Shown: positions 23,027 to 35,204 of the stretch, piece by piece | Layout: each line of letters begins with the position of its first letter | Position numbering within the stretch: the first letter of the stretch is position 1 | Assembly: GCA_029963845.1 (NCBI GenBank) | Contig: JANEYF010002636.1 | Coordinates: 550,001-614,000 of the forward strand | Direction of reading: 5' to 3' | Origin: Rhamnusium bicolor | Lineage: Eukaryota; Arthropoda; Insecta; Coleoptera; Cerambycidae | DNA length: 64,000 bases | The notes under the pieces: generated by a model | Told to the model about the DNA's origin: nothing | Database searches by the model: none | What the model saw: only the letters and a program-made list of their open reading frames with translations | Position numbers and translations under genes: made by a program

Positions 23027-23080
23027 TGCATAATTGTTTTTTTTTTGGGGACATGGCGCTAAACCTTCTTTGTATTTTTT

Positions 23081-24027
23081 TTCAGAGACTGCAGTGCCAA
23101 AACCAAATATTGAATATTTTTTAAATATTTTTATACTAGGAAACTTATACATATAAATAAATTACCTTTGGATTTTTAACAACAAATTGAACTTTATTTC
23201 CCTTCTTCTGAAAAATTAGAAAATTGCACATTCGTTGTTTTGGCAGTGGACCGACGATATGCTTTACAACTTCTGAAAAAAAGAAAATATATCTACTATA
23301 ATTTTTAGCAAAATTGATTTTTTAATACATTGTACTGTAAACAAATCGTGAGGCATAAATTTTTTAATATACAACAAATTTTAGTTTCGCAAATATAAAC
23401 TAGGTAAGTAAAAATTTTTATATTTTTTTTGGAATAGAAATGTTTTTAATTGTCTATATTTATTTATTTGTGGTATTCTTATAATTTGTCTTCGCAACTT
23501 CTTTGGGTATTAAGGCGCTTTCCTATATAAATTGTTTATATATATATTTTTAAATAAACCATGCAGCAAAAGAATTGTTCAGATTGTTCTTTATTTTCCA
23601 AAAAACCAACCTGTGACTAATCCTTTTGGCGCAGAGATTTATTTAACAAATTCTTTAAATAATATATGATAGTGGCTTAACAACTAAAGCAGGTGCGAGG
23701 AGAAATAGGTTTTATATAAATAAATTAAACAGCATGTTATTAACAAAAAATAAATTTATTTAATTTTAACGAATATACGAGATTTTCAGTAGAAATGATT
23801 GTTTTTGAGAAATAAATATTTGTTTACTATAAATAAATTAAAGACGGAATTAATTTTCCTGAAATTAATGTATTCATCAACAAAAATCCACGCAATTATC
23901 TGTAAAAAGTCTTGTTCCTGAGAAATAAATATTTAATGCTCAGAAACAAATATTTAATGTTCAGAAATAAATATTTCTTACAAATAAGTATTTTGATTTA
24001 ATTGATAATATTAAATACTTGGTTTTT
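23081..24027. other. AT-rich non-coding stretch
   Basis: It contains repeated AAATAAATATTT-type words at 23700-24000. No gene is recognised. Confidence 0.35.
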
Positions 24028-24728
24028 ACTTTCTTATACCTAATATAAGGAAGGACAGTAACCGTGATTTTTTTCGACCTCGATATTTGATTGATGTTTA
24101 CGTTTTGAACCCTCCACTATTTTCCGAATGATGTATGTCTGTGCGTGTGTGTGTGTATGTGTGTATTCGCGATAATTCAAAAAATATTAATGGGAGACTT
24201 CCCATATTTGGCAGCTTTCAAATTTGGTAGACATATTCTAAAGGCCAAAGACAACGATAAATTCGAAGATGAGCGAATTTAGCCAGCTGAAAGGTGGTCC
24301 ACGGGACCCAAACTTTTTGGATTTGCCTTTAAAAAAAATACATATTCTTGATAAAAGATTATGTCTACTATATCACACCAATAAACTGTATTTTCCAAGT
24401 ACTTAAAGCTGATGTAAACTGAAATTTTTTGCATATTTGACCTCATAAAATAGGGTACTGATAAAGTTAACAGTTTGACATTTGAAATGTCCAATTTAGT
24501 TACAAAAATGTCACTGTCAATAAGAAGAAATTATTAAAACATATGACATGAAGTATTATTATATCGAATGACGCTGATAATTAATTATTTTAACATTTTA
24601 ATAAGACATTTTAAGGTACGCTATTAAAATTTAATTGAGGTAAGTGAAGTATTAAATAGAATGATTTTTTTACATCAGGATGATATATACTGGTATAAGA
24701 AAGTTATGTGCTGGCCATATCAGATATT
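24028..24728. mobile_element. Repeat family A, copy 1 (non-autonomous element)
   Basis: It starts ACTTTCTTATAC (24028), has the complement GTATAAGAAAGT at 24693-24704, and continues about 25 bp further in common with the copy at 37978-38963. It contains a short (GT)n, the sentence-like marker GGGAGACTTCCCA, and GGTCCACGGGACCCAAACTT. It is about 280 bp shorter than copy 2 through an internal deletion. No frame is conserved between the copies. Confidence 0.75.
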
Positions 24729-25027
24729 TAATCAAATAATTGCCTTAATTCTCCCAATTAAATGTTTGGTTCGCCAAATACAAAGAAATCATTTATTTGG
24801 TTGAAATAAAATTTATTTCTCCCAACTAAATCATTCCCTCAGTATAAAATTTAGTGGAGGGTATGCATCTTAATGGACACTTAAACAACCATTATGTAAC
24901 TTTTCCTGCTTGTATGCAGTATTGTTTACTACAGTGGTCCATGTTTATGTTTCCTTTTTACATTTGGTATTTGATAATCGAAAACTATTCATACGACTTC
25001 ATACTATAAAATTTATATAACAACCCT

Positions 25028-25650
25028 ATACAGGGTGATTCACTTTTAATACCGAAACAGTAGATAGATATTGACAAAATGAGGTAATTATGTGATACAA
25101 ACTTTTTCCTACATGGTCTTTGTTTTCGAGATATAGGGCGTAGAAAAAATAAATTTCTTGCGGCTTCATTTTTGTTCCTCCTAAACTATGCGAGATATTT
25201 ATTTCATATTTGGTATGAGGTATTGATATGTTAGGCTCTATTTATTTTATAAAACATGTTGCAACTGCGGCCCCTTTTTAAGTCAGAATTTCTATTTATG
25301 TCCAGCGACGAATATTTCTGTACTGAAATTAAAATATGCGATTTTTCTCAAAACTGGTTCATTTTATAAACACCTTGCAAAAAACTTTTTTGCTTTAAAA
25401 TGCCTCGGAAAAAATGAGTTTTTAAAATTTTTAGAAAGAATGACCGAAAAAGTGAGCGTAGTTGCTCATGAACTTTTTCGGAAAAAAACTACTCATGAGT
25501 TTACCTCATGTCTGTGGGCCTTGGTAGAAGAAGCTATGAGAGGTCAAAGAAAATCACCACCATTGCGCTATTTTAAGTGTTTATTTTATTTCTATCAACG
25601 CACATTTTTGTATTTTAAATAATTTAACTATTCTTATATCTGCTTTTTTT
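25028..25650. mobile_element. Possible end of a TACAGGGTG-type transposon
   Basis: TATACAGGGTGATTCACTTT at about 25025 matches the TA-C-A/C-GGGTG style of ends seen at 45973, 56732 and 62596. A plus frame at 25440-25622 (RKKTTHEFTSCLWALVEEAM) has no recognised domain. No opposite end was identified. Confidence 0.35.
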
Positions 25651-26039
25651 ATATTAATGTGTTCTTATGTTTGTTAATTTTTCTTATTTATTTTATTTCT
25701 GTCGGAGCACATGTCTTTGAATTTTAATTTTCTGATTAGCTAGTTATTCTAGTACCCGGGACTTTTCATATACTTTTTTTGCAGTGGTCTCTTGGAAAAA
25801 AAAATTATTATTGTTATTATTTCTTTTTCGCAATATCTGATACCGGACAGTTATCTCGTGGCGTCCGATACAAATACCAGAGTCGTGCCTGCGAATTAAC
25901 TACAGCCACTCCCCACATCCCGCAGGGTTACTGACTGTAAATACCAGATTCGTGTGCCCTAAGCAGACAGAAAGACTGACCGCCATCTGCAGTTCGCCTG
26001 CCAACTACTCAGCTGATTTATGATAGACCGGTATGATTT

Positions 26040-26475
26040 TCAATTCAGAGAGCAACGTAGGCTTCATCCCTCCGAGTACACCGATTATTAGGATGACCAT
26101 CTTGACTGAGTAGCCTGGGTGCAGCACTTGAAGCTCGTACCGGATATTGCGATATTTGGTCAGTTTTTCCTCCTCTTTCTAGGTGATATTTTTTCTCAGC
26201 AGCTGCCGAGAACTCGATGACATACATCCCTTTCAGTAAATGGTCGAGGAAGACTATGTCAGGCTTGTTGGTTTGGATTAACCTGACAGTCCGGAATGAG
26301 TAATTCCAGTAATTCTGGCATTTCTCGTTCTCGACAACGGACATATATGGAACATACTGAAAGTAGGTGCATAAGCGATTCCGGCGCCTGCCGGCAGATT
26401 CTGCAACTGATATCAGGAAACTCTACACGCCACACGCGTCTACAGTAGACCAAGGTGTTGATAACACCACACTGA
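26040..26475 (-). pseudogene. C-terminal part of an R2-type LINE: zinc knuckle and restriction-like endonuclease remnant
   Basis: The minus strand reads CRICRQAPESLMHLLSVC, a C-x2-C-x7-H-x4-C finger. After a change of frame it gives YWNYSFRTVRLIQTNKPDIV, FLDHLLKGMYVIEFSAAAE and KTDQ. A CCHC finger followed by KPD and D-x-x-x-IE is the order found in LINEs with a C-terminal restriction-like endonuclease (R2, R4/Dong and relatives). The two frames overlap, so at least one frameshift is present. ATT-rich tails lie at 25806-25830 and 26476-26500. Confidence 0.6.
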
Positions 26476-26917
26476 AATTATTGTTATTATTATTACTATT
26501 ATTACATTTTAAAAATTATTTATGATGCTAAACTATAAAATATGAAGCTCACAATATTGAAAATATTGGGATGTAAAATCAAACTACATAGTGTACAGAT
26601 TGTTGGTTGCCCTTCTAAATTTACTTAAAGTTAGGTACTATATAATATTTCATGAAGCCATACATATTTTACCAGACTATGTTTTAATCTAAGAATTTAC
26701 CAAGGCGTGTAATGTATACTCTTTCTTTCGACTTCTCTCAAATTTCACCTGGGGTTTGTTTATTTACTTACCAAGTAATTACAAAACTTTACCTAACTTT
26801 GATCGATAATATAAATACCACATAGTCTACTTATGGTGTTTAATTTCAAACTGTAATGGATACAATAAAGCACAAAGACAGAACGTCCGAAAGTTTTTGA
26901 ATAACGCTCCCAATAAT

Positions 26918-26952
26918 ATATGAGCTATAATAATTCGTATTATAGCTCATAT
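26918..26952. repeat. Perfect 15-bp-arm hairpin
   Basis: ATATGAGCTATAATA (26918-26932) and its exact complement (26938-26952) flank a 5-nt loop ATTCG. A T-run follows directly. Confidence 0.6.
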
Positions 26953-27194
26953 TTTTAAAGGTAACTAAGCTATTATTTTCATAAATAAATTAAAAATGGT
27001 ATAACGTTAACTACTTTTAATTTGTCTATTGCAATGAAATGAGACGCTACTTGATAGCAAAATATGCTGAAAAGGAGAATTCTACATTTTAATGCTGTAA
27101 ATATATAAAATAATAATATAATAAACTGCAACAAATTGTTACGACACCGTTGCCACAGTATACTAAACACTGTGACGTTGCCGTTGGAGTACAG

Positions 27195-27320
27195 AATAGA
27201 CTCTTTTAGTGTGACGTCACATAATTATGAAACCTACGTACCATTCTCATGATACACCGTTTGCCTTCACATCACATTGGAACTTGAACCTTATTGCAAA
27301 TGTCAATAAAGGAGACATTT
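27195..27320 (+). repeat. Dispersed repeat B, copy 1
   Basis: AATAGACTCTTTTAGTGTGA through AGGAGACATTTT recurs reverse-complemented at 53221-53345. The small frame at 27227-27436 lies over it and is not convincing as a gene. Confidence 0.65.
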
Positions 27321-27436
27321 TAATTACGGAAAAATATATAACGGGACACATTATCCACGATGCCAGTTATTATCGGCTCATAGTGGCTGAAATTGAAGAA
27401 CTAGCTGATCAAAACATAACTTACCTCCTATATTAA

Positions 27437-28483
27437 GGCCAGGACCCTAGACGATTTTCCTATGCTACGAAAAAATTAGGGAAGTCACGATTTATGGTTT
27501 ATATTATGGGAGATGTGGAAGAATAACATATGAACAAAAGTTACCCATTATGCAAAAACTACTTAAAATTAAAAAAAAAGTGCTGCAACCTTTCACGAGA
27601 AACGCTTGGCAAACCGTAAGAGATTTAACAACACAGGAGTAAAGTTATAGATAATGAACATTTCTATAAAAAATGTCCATAACTGTATACCTCTATCGTT
27701 TGTTGTTCCCTTGTGAGAGGCTTTTAAAGCTGTAAACTGTTTCAGCTGGTTTAAGTATTTGACCTGTTTTGCAATTACACTTAATAATTTCTATTAATTC
27801 AGGTATTACATCATCTGACCTACAAATAGGTTGATATTTCCAATTTCCAAATTGTCTTCATCCAAAATGTATGGAATCCAGAAGATTTTGCATGGCCAAA
27901 ATTGATTTATGCCACTTCATTTCCTGATAATAAGCTGTCAATATAAGGGATGAATTCACTTCTGGTAAGTGGTGAAGAAGTACCCCTGTATATGAAGATT
28001 TGACAAATAAGATAACTTTCTGAAACATATCTGATCAACGTTAATTTGAATTTTTTTCCAATGAAATAATATTTACTTTTTCATGGAAACTATTATTTTA
28101 GTGTAAAAATGTTGGAAAAAATGACAATATTTAAAAAAAAATGAATGTTGCGAATAATCTGTACCCTGTATATGAATTTTGAAGATTATAGTAATTAATA
28201 TATCTCATATCTTTCTGTTTAACTTTAATAGAAATAAAATAAACATATTCGTATTTTGATACAAATTAATTATTATCTACTTATTTATTTCACCATACTG
28301 AAACCCCACGTCAACAGGTAAGGTCATGTTAAGAATATGTTTCTAAAGGTAATTAGGATGGTAGCTATATTTCGTCATAAAAACTCCCACGGGTGACTAT
28401 TTTGGACCTTATGCGCTCCCACACGAAATTAATATTTTTAATGAAAACTATTTATTTCCTTCATTTCACATTAGATATGTCAA
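27437..28483. other. AT-rich non-coding stretch
   Basis: No frame, RNA gene or repeat is recognised. Confidence 0.3.
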
Positions 28484-28700
28484 AGTGCACCTAGCCGATA
28501 CAGAATTTCTATTTGTGTTTTACGCAGATTGAGTAACTTTCCGCAAATTTCCGGACCAATCGTATTGTAGGAATTTCTAATAGGACACTTCTAATCTTCT
28601 GGGGTAATTGGCTTTTCTGTACGAACTGCATCTTTAATATGATTCAATACGAAAAAAATTCCGAGTTGTTAAATCTGGCGAAGGCGCCGGCAACATTATA
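28484..28700 (-). pseudogene. Mariner-like transposase C-terminal fossil
   Basis: The minus strand reads APSPDLTTRNFF. After a frame change it gives HIKDAVRTEKPITPED, a stop, then RNSYNTIGPEICGKL and KTQIEILYRLGA. SPDL-T-x-x-FF-x-x-H-K-D-x-V followed by I-T-P-E is the standard end of mariner-like transposases. Only this end survives. Confidence 0.5.
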
Positions 28701-28903
28701 GTGCGTTCTAAAGAATTTGCTGATTTGCGTAAATCAACCGATGTGGGAGATTTCTTGAATGATATTATTTGCAATATAGGTTCATATGCTATGTGCCAGA
28801 TTCTACATAATGTGTAAGAAGCGTGAGGAAGAAATCGAAAATGATGAACCAGTTTTTCAAAAATTGATGTGTAAATCTTTACTTTGTGATAAATAAATAT
28901 CAA

Positions 28904-30649
28904 TCATAACAATAACAATATAACAAAAAAATCATATGACATTTTTTGATATATTTAAGATGTAGTCGTTTTCTTCAAATTTCTGTATTTGTTAATTTAC
29001 CTATCATCTCTATACATCTGTTTTTATAAAAATTCCCCAGGATAGCAAATAGCTCTCAATATTGTAATAAAATATCACCGACTACGTTCTTATTTAGCAA
29101 CCTAATTGGAACTCATAAATCGGAATTTAAAATTTTCCACCTTTAACATAGTAAATACTCATAAATAGTTTTAGTATAGATTGTTTTTGTTTATTTAGTA
29201 CAATAAATTGGTGATAAGAAACAGTGAAAAAGTGAAACAGTTTTTACTAAAACACCTTTGCATATTTATTTGTCAAAATTGTTTTAAACAAATTTTTCGT
29301 GAAAAAACAGTCAGTGTAATATATTTCTGTGTCGTACTGGGTCTTACTCCGAAAATAAATTATGCTAATAAGTATTAACCATTCGAAACAGATATGTTAA
29401 CAAATTTCAAAGGATTCTTTTTACTACACTCGTTGAGTTCCGTTGTAGATTTTCGTAGATATTAAAAATGCCTAAAAGTAAAAGTCAAATCTTCCGATTT
29501 AGCGTCAATAGAATATGTGTCGGATATGATGCATTGGAGACCCAATTATCTTTTTTATAATTCAATATTCATCGTGGCAGATAGCCGGGAAAGAAGTTTT
29601 TAAAAACATATGTGTTATAATTATCTGTGATAAGTTTTTTGTGTAAAAGTATAGAAAACAGTAATTTTTGTTATTACCATATTTTTATTTTATTCTTTAT
29701 TTGTAAAGACCGCATCTCAGATAGTCCTTTCGCGAATAACAGTGACGGAATCAACTCATGTGCGAACACGTTAATATTTTAATGTGCAAAAATGATGCGC
29801 AATATAAAATGGACAATATCTTACCTTATACTTCTAACGAGTTTTTGTAATGTCCAAAATAGGTGAACGCTGAAAACACTGTTGCACTTCAACAATTATT
29901 TTTTGGTACTAGAGTAAAGGCATATTATTGTTCTAAATATTTGGAGTTAGACTCGGGCGCCTGTAATTAAAAATTCATTTGTTATTTGAAAATGACCGTT
30001 CCACGTTTACAGATGTAACTGAAACGTGTTTAAAATACTGAAAGTTTTAAGGCATACGATTTTCGTGTACACAAGATAACTTTTTTGCAGTATTTGCACT
30101 AAAGTTCTATACCATTAAACTATAGTTCAGGGTTGTTTTGTATCCACTGAAAAATGATATTACGCGAGGAAGCCCGCCCAGACATTTTTTCACTATAACA
30201 CAATAAAACGCCTAAGACTCTAACTATCGAAATGCCATTGCTAACTCCTCGGGGTCGGCCTACGCTTACACGTGTCTTCAATTGCGACGTATGTAGGTGG
30301 TGGTAGTTCCGTCTTACACGTATGTCTGCTTGTTTATTTATATAAACGGTGACATATTATAGGCGTTTTTAATTTATAACAGACCTTTTACGATCGTACA
30401 AAATCTAGATTTAATTCAGTTTGTTATTTAGTTTTAGGTAATTCATATTTGTAACATGACGGCACCTACATTTAAAATATAGTTTTTTGTTCACTGTTTC
30501 AATTAATTACGCGAGTACATAAATGTGTTGTATTTTGGAAGGAATTACTAATATAACAATAAAATAACATGAGAGAAGGTTATTAATTAATTACTAAAAA
30601 AATCGTGTACCATTGCATTTCACAATAATTATTCCTATTCTTAATTTGA
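28904..30649. other. Non-coding, nothing recognised
   Basis: Mostly AT-rich, with a short GC-richer patch at 30160-30330. No gene or RNA motif is supported. Confidence 0.3.
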
Positions 30650-30725
30650 ACCGAATGGCGAATCGATTCGCATGGAATCGGATCGAATCGAATCGATTTG
30701 CATGGAACCGAATCACTCAAAATAA
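30650..30725. repeat. ATCGAATCG-type degenerate simple repeat
   Basis: Repeated GAATCGATTCG, CATGGAATCGGATCG and related words. The same word family recurs at 31240-31600. Confidence 0.6.
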
Positions 30726-31025
30726 AATTTTTGTTATTAATCTCGTATTTTATGGCATTTTTTGTAATTATACGTAAATATTATAAGCAAATAGCTCAGT
30801 CGGTATAAATGCAAAGCAATTATAAAATACATTTTTGAGGAAATAAATATATATGTATACATCTTAGTCAATTTTTGTCGTTCTAGGGTAATAACAGATG
30901 TTACTGATATGCAAAAATATTTAAAAGTTGTTGTGTTCTATAACTCTCATTCATTACCTATTTAATAGGGTATAATACTGACATAGTCTTCAACGAAACA
31001 CCAAAATACCATATTATACTGCAAT

Positions 31026-31061
31026 CAACGCGCGTTTCGCCAACCAAGTTGGCATCATCTG
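31026..31061 (-). ncRNA. Hammerhead-like remnant
   Basis: The minus strand reads CAGATGA (expected CTGATGA), a perfect stem II GCCAAC/GTTGGC, GAAAC, a GCGC loop and G-T-T as a possible cleavage triplet. Stem I does not pair convincingly with the flanks. It looks like a decayed copy of a Penelope-type hammerhead. It may equally be a conserved repeat end without ribozyme activity. Confidence 0.35.
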
Positions 31062-31239
31062 GTCATGATAAAAATAGTTTTAATCATCTCCAGTGAAGAA
31101 ACAAAAAACTATATTTTAATTGTGGGTGTCGTCATGTTACAAATGTAAGCTGTATTGTCATATTTCAAATGTAGAAGATTAGTATTTAATTAATTTTCTT
31201 AATTAAACCCATATGAATTACATAAAACAAATAACAAAG

Positions 31240-31640
31240 TATTCGATTCGATTCGATATGCTGATTTGATTCTATATGCCAATTCGAATCGATTTGATAA
31301 TTCGATTAATTATTTTCTTGAATTAGTGAATCGATTCAAAAAAAAGATCGGATCAAATCGATATATCGATTTCTTGCACAGGCCTAATTAATTATTTACT
31401 ACATTATAATTGGGAAACAAATTTTTGTGCAAATTGGTTGTATACCAAGAATCGACCAATTTGATTCGATAATCTTGTTAGATTCTATATGCCGATTTGA
31501 TTCCATTTGATAATTCGATTAATTTTTTCTCTTTTATAGGGGAATCGATTCAAAAATAAAATTGTTCAAATCGATATATCGATTACTTGCTCAGGTATAA
31601 TCAATCTATTTACTCCATTATAATTGGGGGAAAATTTTTT
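31240..31640. repeat. Two tandem units (about 216 bp apart) of an ATTCGAT-rich repeat
   Basis: GATTCTATATGCC, TTTGATAATTCGATTAATT and GAATCGATTCAAAAA, then ATCGATATATCGATT, TTTACT-CATTATAATTGGG, occur in the same order at 31254-31430 and 31475-31640. Confidence 0.65.
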
Positions 31641-31858
31641 GCGCAACGTGGTATACTGGGTCTGGCAGTTACATACGCTCAGACATTTTTCTGATAAACT
31701 AATGTGGGTAAAGAGAACATTAAAAGTAAAATTAAATAAATGTAGTTGAACATAGAAAACAGCGCTTTAGCTCATACCATTTACTCATAATACATACTCA
31801 TAAAATGACTTACAAATTGCAATTACTACAAGTGATTCTTGTATAATGGCCACCTAGA

Positions 31859-33621
31859 CGATTCTCCGATAGGGTCATTTGATCACTGACCTCCCACATA
31901 CAAATAAAAAAATAGAGCTATTTATTTTTTGAAGTTTAAAAATATATAATATATATATTTTTAATATTCTTAAAAAATATTTAAAGTTTCTAGTTCATTC
32001 TATGCACAAAATATCTAGATGGCAGGATTTAGTATCCCCTCGAGCACCGAGCCTCTACATACATATTCATTACATTATTCATTTACAGAATTTAAAAACC
32101 TTGGGTCAATCCACAACTTGTCCTCAAAGCCTAGCTACGACCGAATTTACAATGAATTAAAGTGAAATAAACTTATGCGCGAATCGTCAGAAAGCAAAAG
32201 TGACAGAAAACACTGCCGGGGATAATGTCCCTAACACATTTTACGGAAACGGTAACGCACGAAGTTCGAGCAGTCTTAATGCTGACTAGGTACGCGTTGG
32301 TCGGTAAATTCTGTCGCGTTGTTTTTAATGTTTTTATTTGTGAACATTTTATTAGTAAATCTCTACTTGTCGTGGAATTAAGTAAAACAGTGTTTTTGGT
32401 GTTTACTATTAAATATGAATGTTGTACAAAATATATTAAAACTGAAAGATGAACATAAGTTGGGTTATGAAGACCGAGTGAAATTCAAAGGTGGTGGCCT
32501 TCCTAATATGACGATAAAGCATAAAAATTTTTTTTGCTAATTTACATAGCTTTTCTTCATTCTTTGGAAAATCGCCAAAAAGAACAGACGTGTTAGATAA
32601 TGTTGTTAAGGTGAGATTACCTAAAGCGGCTCCAACACGATGGAATTTTAATACAAAGTGCATAGAGACTGTTTATACCTATCGAACAGAATTATTAGAT
32701 TGTTTAGAAAAAAATCATTGATAATGAATCAGAAAACAACACTCTAAACCAAGTTATAGGTTTAAAAAACTACTTACAAAATGAACATTTTCTTTACTGG
32801 TTAAATTTTTTTCATTTAGTTATGCCTCATCGTGATATATTGTTCAATCAATTACAAAAATGTAATATCGATCATAACAGTAAATAAGTGTACTGGCGTT
32901 TTTATTAGTAAAATTGAAGACATCAGAAATAAAATTTTGAATAACTATTTGGAGGAGACATCCATGCAGTCTGTTCAGAGATGTAAAACGGAAGAATCAA
33001 AATGGAGAATTTCATTAGAAGTTTGTGATATAATTACATCTGAGATCAAAAACAGGTTTGGCTTCAGTAATCATTTAGCAGTGTCTTAGTTATTTCCCGC
33101 AGATCGATTTAAAGATTATAAAACAGCTTTCCGCAAGATATGTTTAAATTAGTTAAAACGGAGTATACAGTCATAAATCATTTGAAACTTAAAAGTGAAT
33201 TAGAAGTATTATATAGCTGAGAAGATTTTTCCAATAGTGAAGATACAGTTGCTTTGTTATAGCTTTTTATTAACAATAATTTGTGCAATACTTTTTCTGA
33301 AAGTGTCAAACTGTTAAAAATCTTGTGTACTCTCCCTATGACTACCGTCGAAAGTGAACATTGTTTCTCCATCTTAAAAAGAATAAAGACATTTTTTAAG
33401 AAATACCATGGGTCAGGAAAGGTTATCTTCTTTAGCTATGGTTACCATAAAAAGGGCATTAATAAAGAAGATAAAAGACTTTAATGAAAAAGTAATTGAC
33501 CACTTTTGCATCTCAAAAAGACTGGAGGATCGACTTGGAATTTAAATCACTTTAAAAGGTATGTAATACAGTAAACCTTTCTAATTGACCTCCCTATCTC
33601 TTGACCCAGGAACCGCCACTG
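31859..33621 (+). mobile_element. hAT element with matching 8-bp flanks
   Basis: The right end, read on minus, starts CAGTGGCGGTTCCTGGGTCA at 33621, a standard hAT terminus. CACCTAGA follows at 33622-33629, and the same 8 bp occurs at 31851-31858, a spacing of about 1.76 kb that encloses the transposase fossil. The left end (CGATTCTCCGATAGGGTCA) matches the right end only partly, so it is eroded. Confidence 0.65.
32436..33545 (+). pseudogene. Decayed hAT transposase
   Basis: In shifting frames the plus strand reads APTRWNFNTKCIETVYTYRT then ELLDCLEK; NQVIGLKNYLQNEHFLYWL; MPHRDILFNQLQK; SIEDIRNKIL-like text near 32911; LLKILCTLPMTTVESEHCFS; ILKRIKTFF; and ALIKKIKDFNEKVIDHFC. The L-P-M-T-T-V-E-S-E-C-F-S block is the hAT dimerisation signature. 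Several stops (for example near 32719, 32885 and 33087) and frame changes make it non-functional. It resembles the hAT proteins often annotated in insects as zinc-finger MYM-like. Confidence 0.8.
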
Positions 33622-33629
33622 CACCTAGA

Positions 33630-35204
33630 TCCTCCTCACCTCACTCAGTTAGTTTTTTCTCTGCGGGGGTTGAATAATGAGGTTTAAGGAAATCTACATC
33701 TCAACAGAATAGTAGAAGAAATCAGGACCAGAGTATTTAACGCTTGTAGGGAAAAAAAATAAAGAATCCATCGTTGCTGCAAAGACTTGCTTTATAAACT
33801 ACTCTATTTTTACATGTTTTGTGCAGAATTCGGAAATGCAACCTTTTTTTTGAAAGGAGCACACAAGTATGTCGCATAGTATCTGTTAATAGAGACAGTT
33901 CTAACTACGAAACAATTACAAGCCAAAGTTATGTCTTTAAAAATGCCCCGAGAAGTCATTAATTTTGTTTGCCGAACAGTCATTAATGTTGTTTGCCACT
34001 GAACAAGAAAAGTTAAAATGCCCGGCTAATCGTGCAGCTATGAGAGCAACTCTATTACTTTTAATAAACAGATTGTATATATTCAGTAGTCGTGTCGGAA
34101 AAAACTACTGACCTCCTATCGGACTCTGTACATCAAGCTGGTAACTCTAGAGAATCTTTTTTATTATAAACTTTTCATGAAAGACAATACAGATATATAA
34201 CATTTCAATACAATAAAACTAGAAACACAGCGTAATAAACGTAACTTAGAAACTCCATTATGTTATATCTTGCAACTTAATGAAAGTTTAACAAAGCAAC
34301 AAATTCTGTGAAATGCGAATATTCAGACAGCGGATGAGTATTCGATATCGATAACTTTCCGGAAAGTAAAACAACGTGGCGACCCATTTAGGTACGAGCA
34401 ACGAGTAATGCAAGAGATAAAATGCAGATATTCGTACTAGAATCGATATGGTAACGTAACAAGTAACGTGCCATTGTGCTATTAGGAAGCCGCCGGTCTA
34501 GTACAGTCATTTCAGACGTTTGCTGAAAGGGAATAGGTTTTTGCTGAAAATTAATGGGTCCGTTAACTTCCAAAGTTCGTGTATAGTCATAAGAAAAATA
34601 AATGTGTGAAATACAATGAAAGCAATTATCTTTATCGTTATTGGGTATCTGCGTGACCAAAGATCTGGACAAAAAGCCTGGAGTGTTAACTTAATGGGGC
34701 CAGAACATTATATCTGTGCCAAATAAATTTGAGGATCTTAACCCAATAATTATTAATCCTGGCCTTATTTAACGCTATTAAATACTGATTAGAAAAAAAG
34801 TATTTATTATTTGGTAGCTTTTGAAAAATTGTATTTTCTTTTAAGAGAACGATTAGACCGGATGCTGGAGGTTGTGATGAAATTTTTCTTGAAAATAAGT
34901 TTTATTAAAGAAAGTGCATGATGCTTCGAATGATTCATATTCGGTTATTGTTTATAACAATTATTTGCTTCTATAAATCCGGCTCAATAGTTCAGATTTT
35001 AATACTATTAAAAAAATGTAATGAAATGACCAAAAATATGTTGTAAGTATAATACGAGTGAATCAAAGCAGCAGGGCGTATACGCCACCTATGGCAAAAA
35101 TGAGATTTGGGCCTATGAAAAACTACGGTTATTCTACATATCATATCACAAGGGCATATGAAATTTTCTTTTAGTTTTCGTAAAATCACTGTGTGAATTT
35201 GGCG
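33630..35204. other. AT-rich, no gene seen
   Basis: The short minus frames at 34388-34672 and 34992-35189 have no motif. Confidence 0.3.

Larger units (their letters stand above)
22525..23080 (+). repeat. Tandem dimer of a 307-309-bp hammerhead-bearing unit (retrozyme-like)
   Basis: Copy 1 (22525-22831) and copy 2 (22832 to about 23080, truncated) are direct repeats. Shared landmarks are CTCTGTGTGTCGACTGTGC, GAGGCCCCATTTGTGGCACA, TTTTAGTTC-TGTTCCTGA-CTATCACA, the ribozyme, and GGGGA-A-GGC-CTAAAC-TTCTTTGT. Each copy contains one type I hammerhead motif on the plus strand, and the two predicted cleavage sites are 309 nt apart. No long protein frame exists in the unit. Tandem non-coding units of a few hundred bp with one type I hammerhead each are known from metazoan retrozymes and Penelope-like elements; which of these this is cannot be settled here. 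Confidence 0.85.

Noticed and set aside
30785..30800. AGCTCAGTCGGTA, an A-box-like word
   Set aside because: No B box or paired stems follow, so neither a tRNA nor a SINE is supported.
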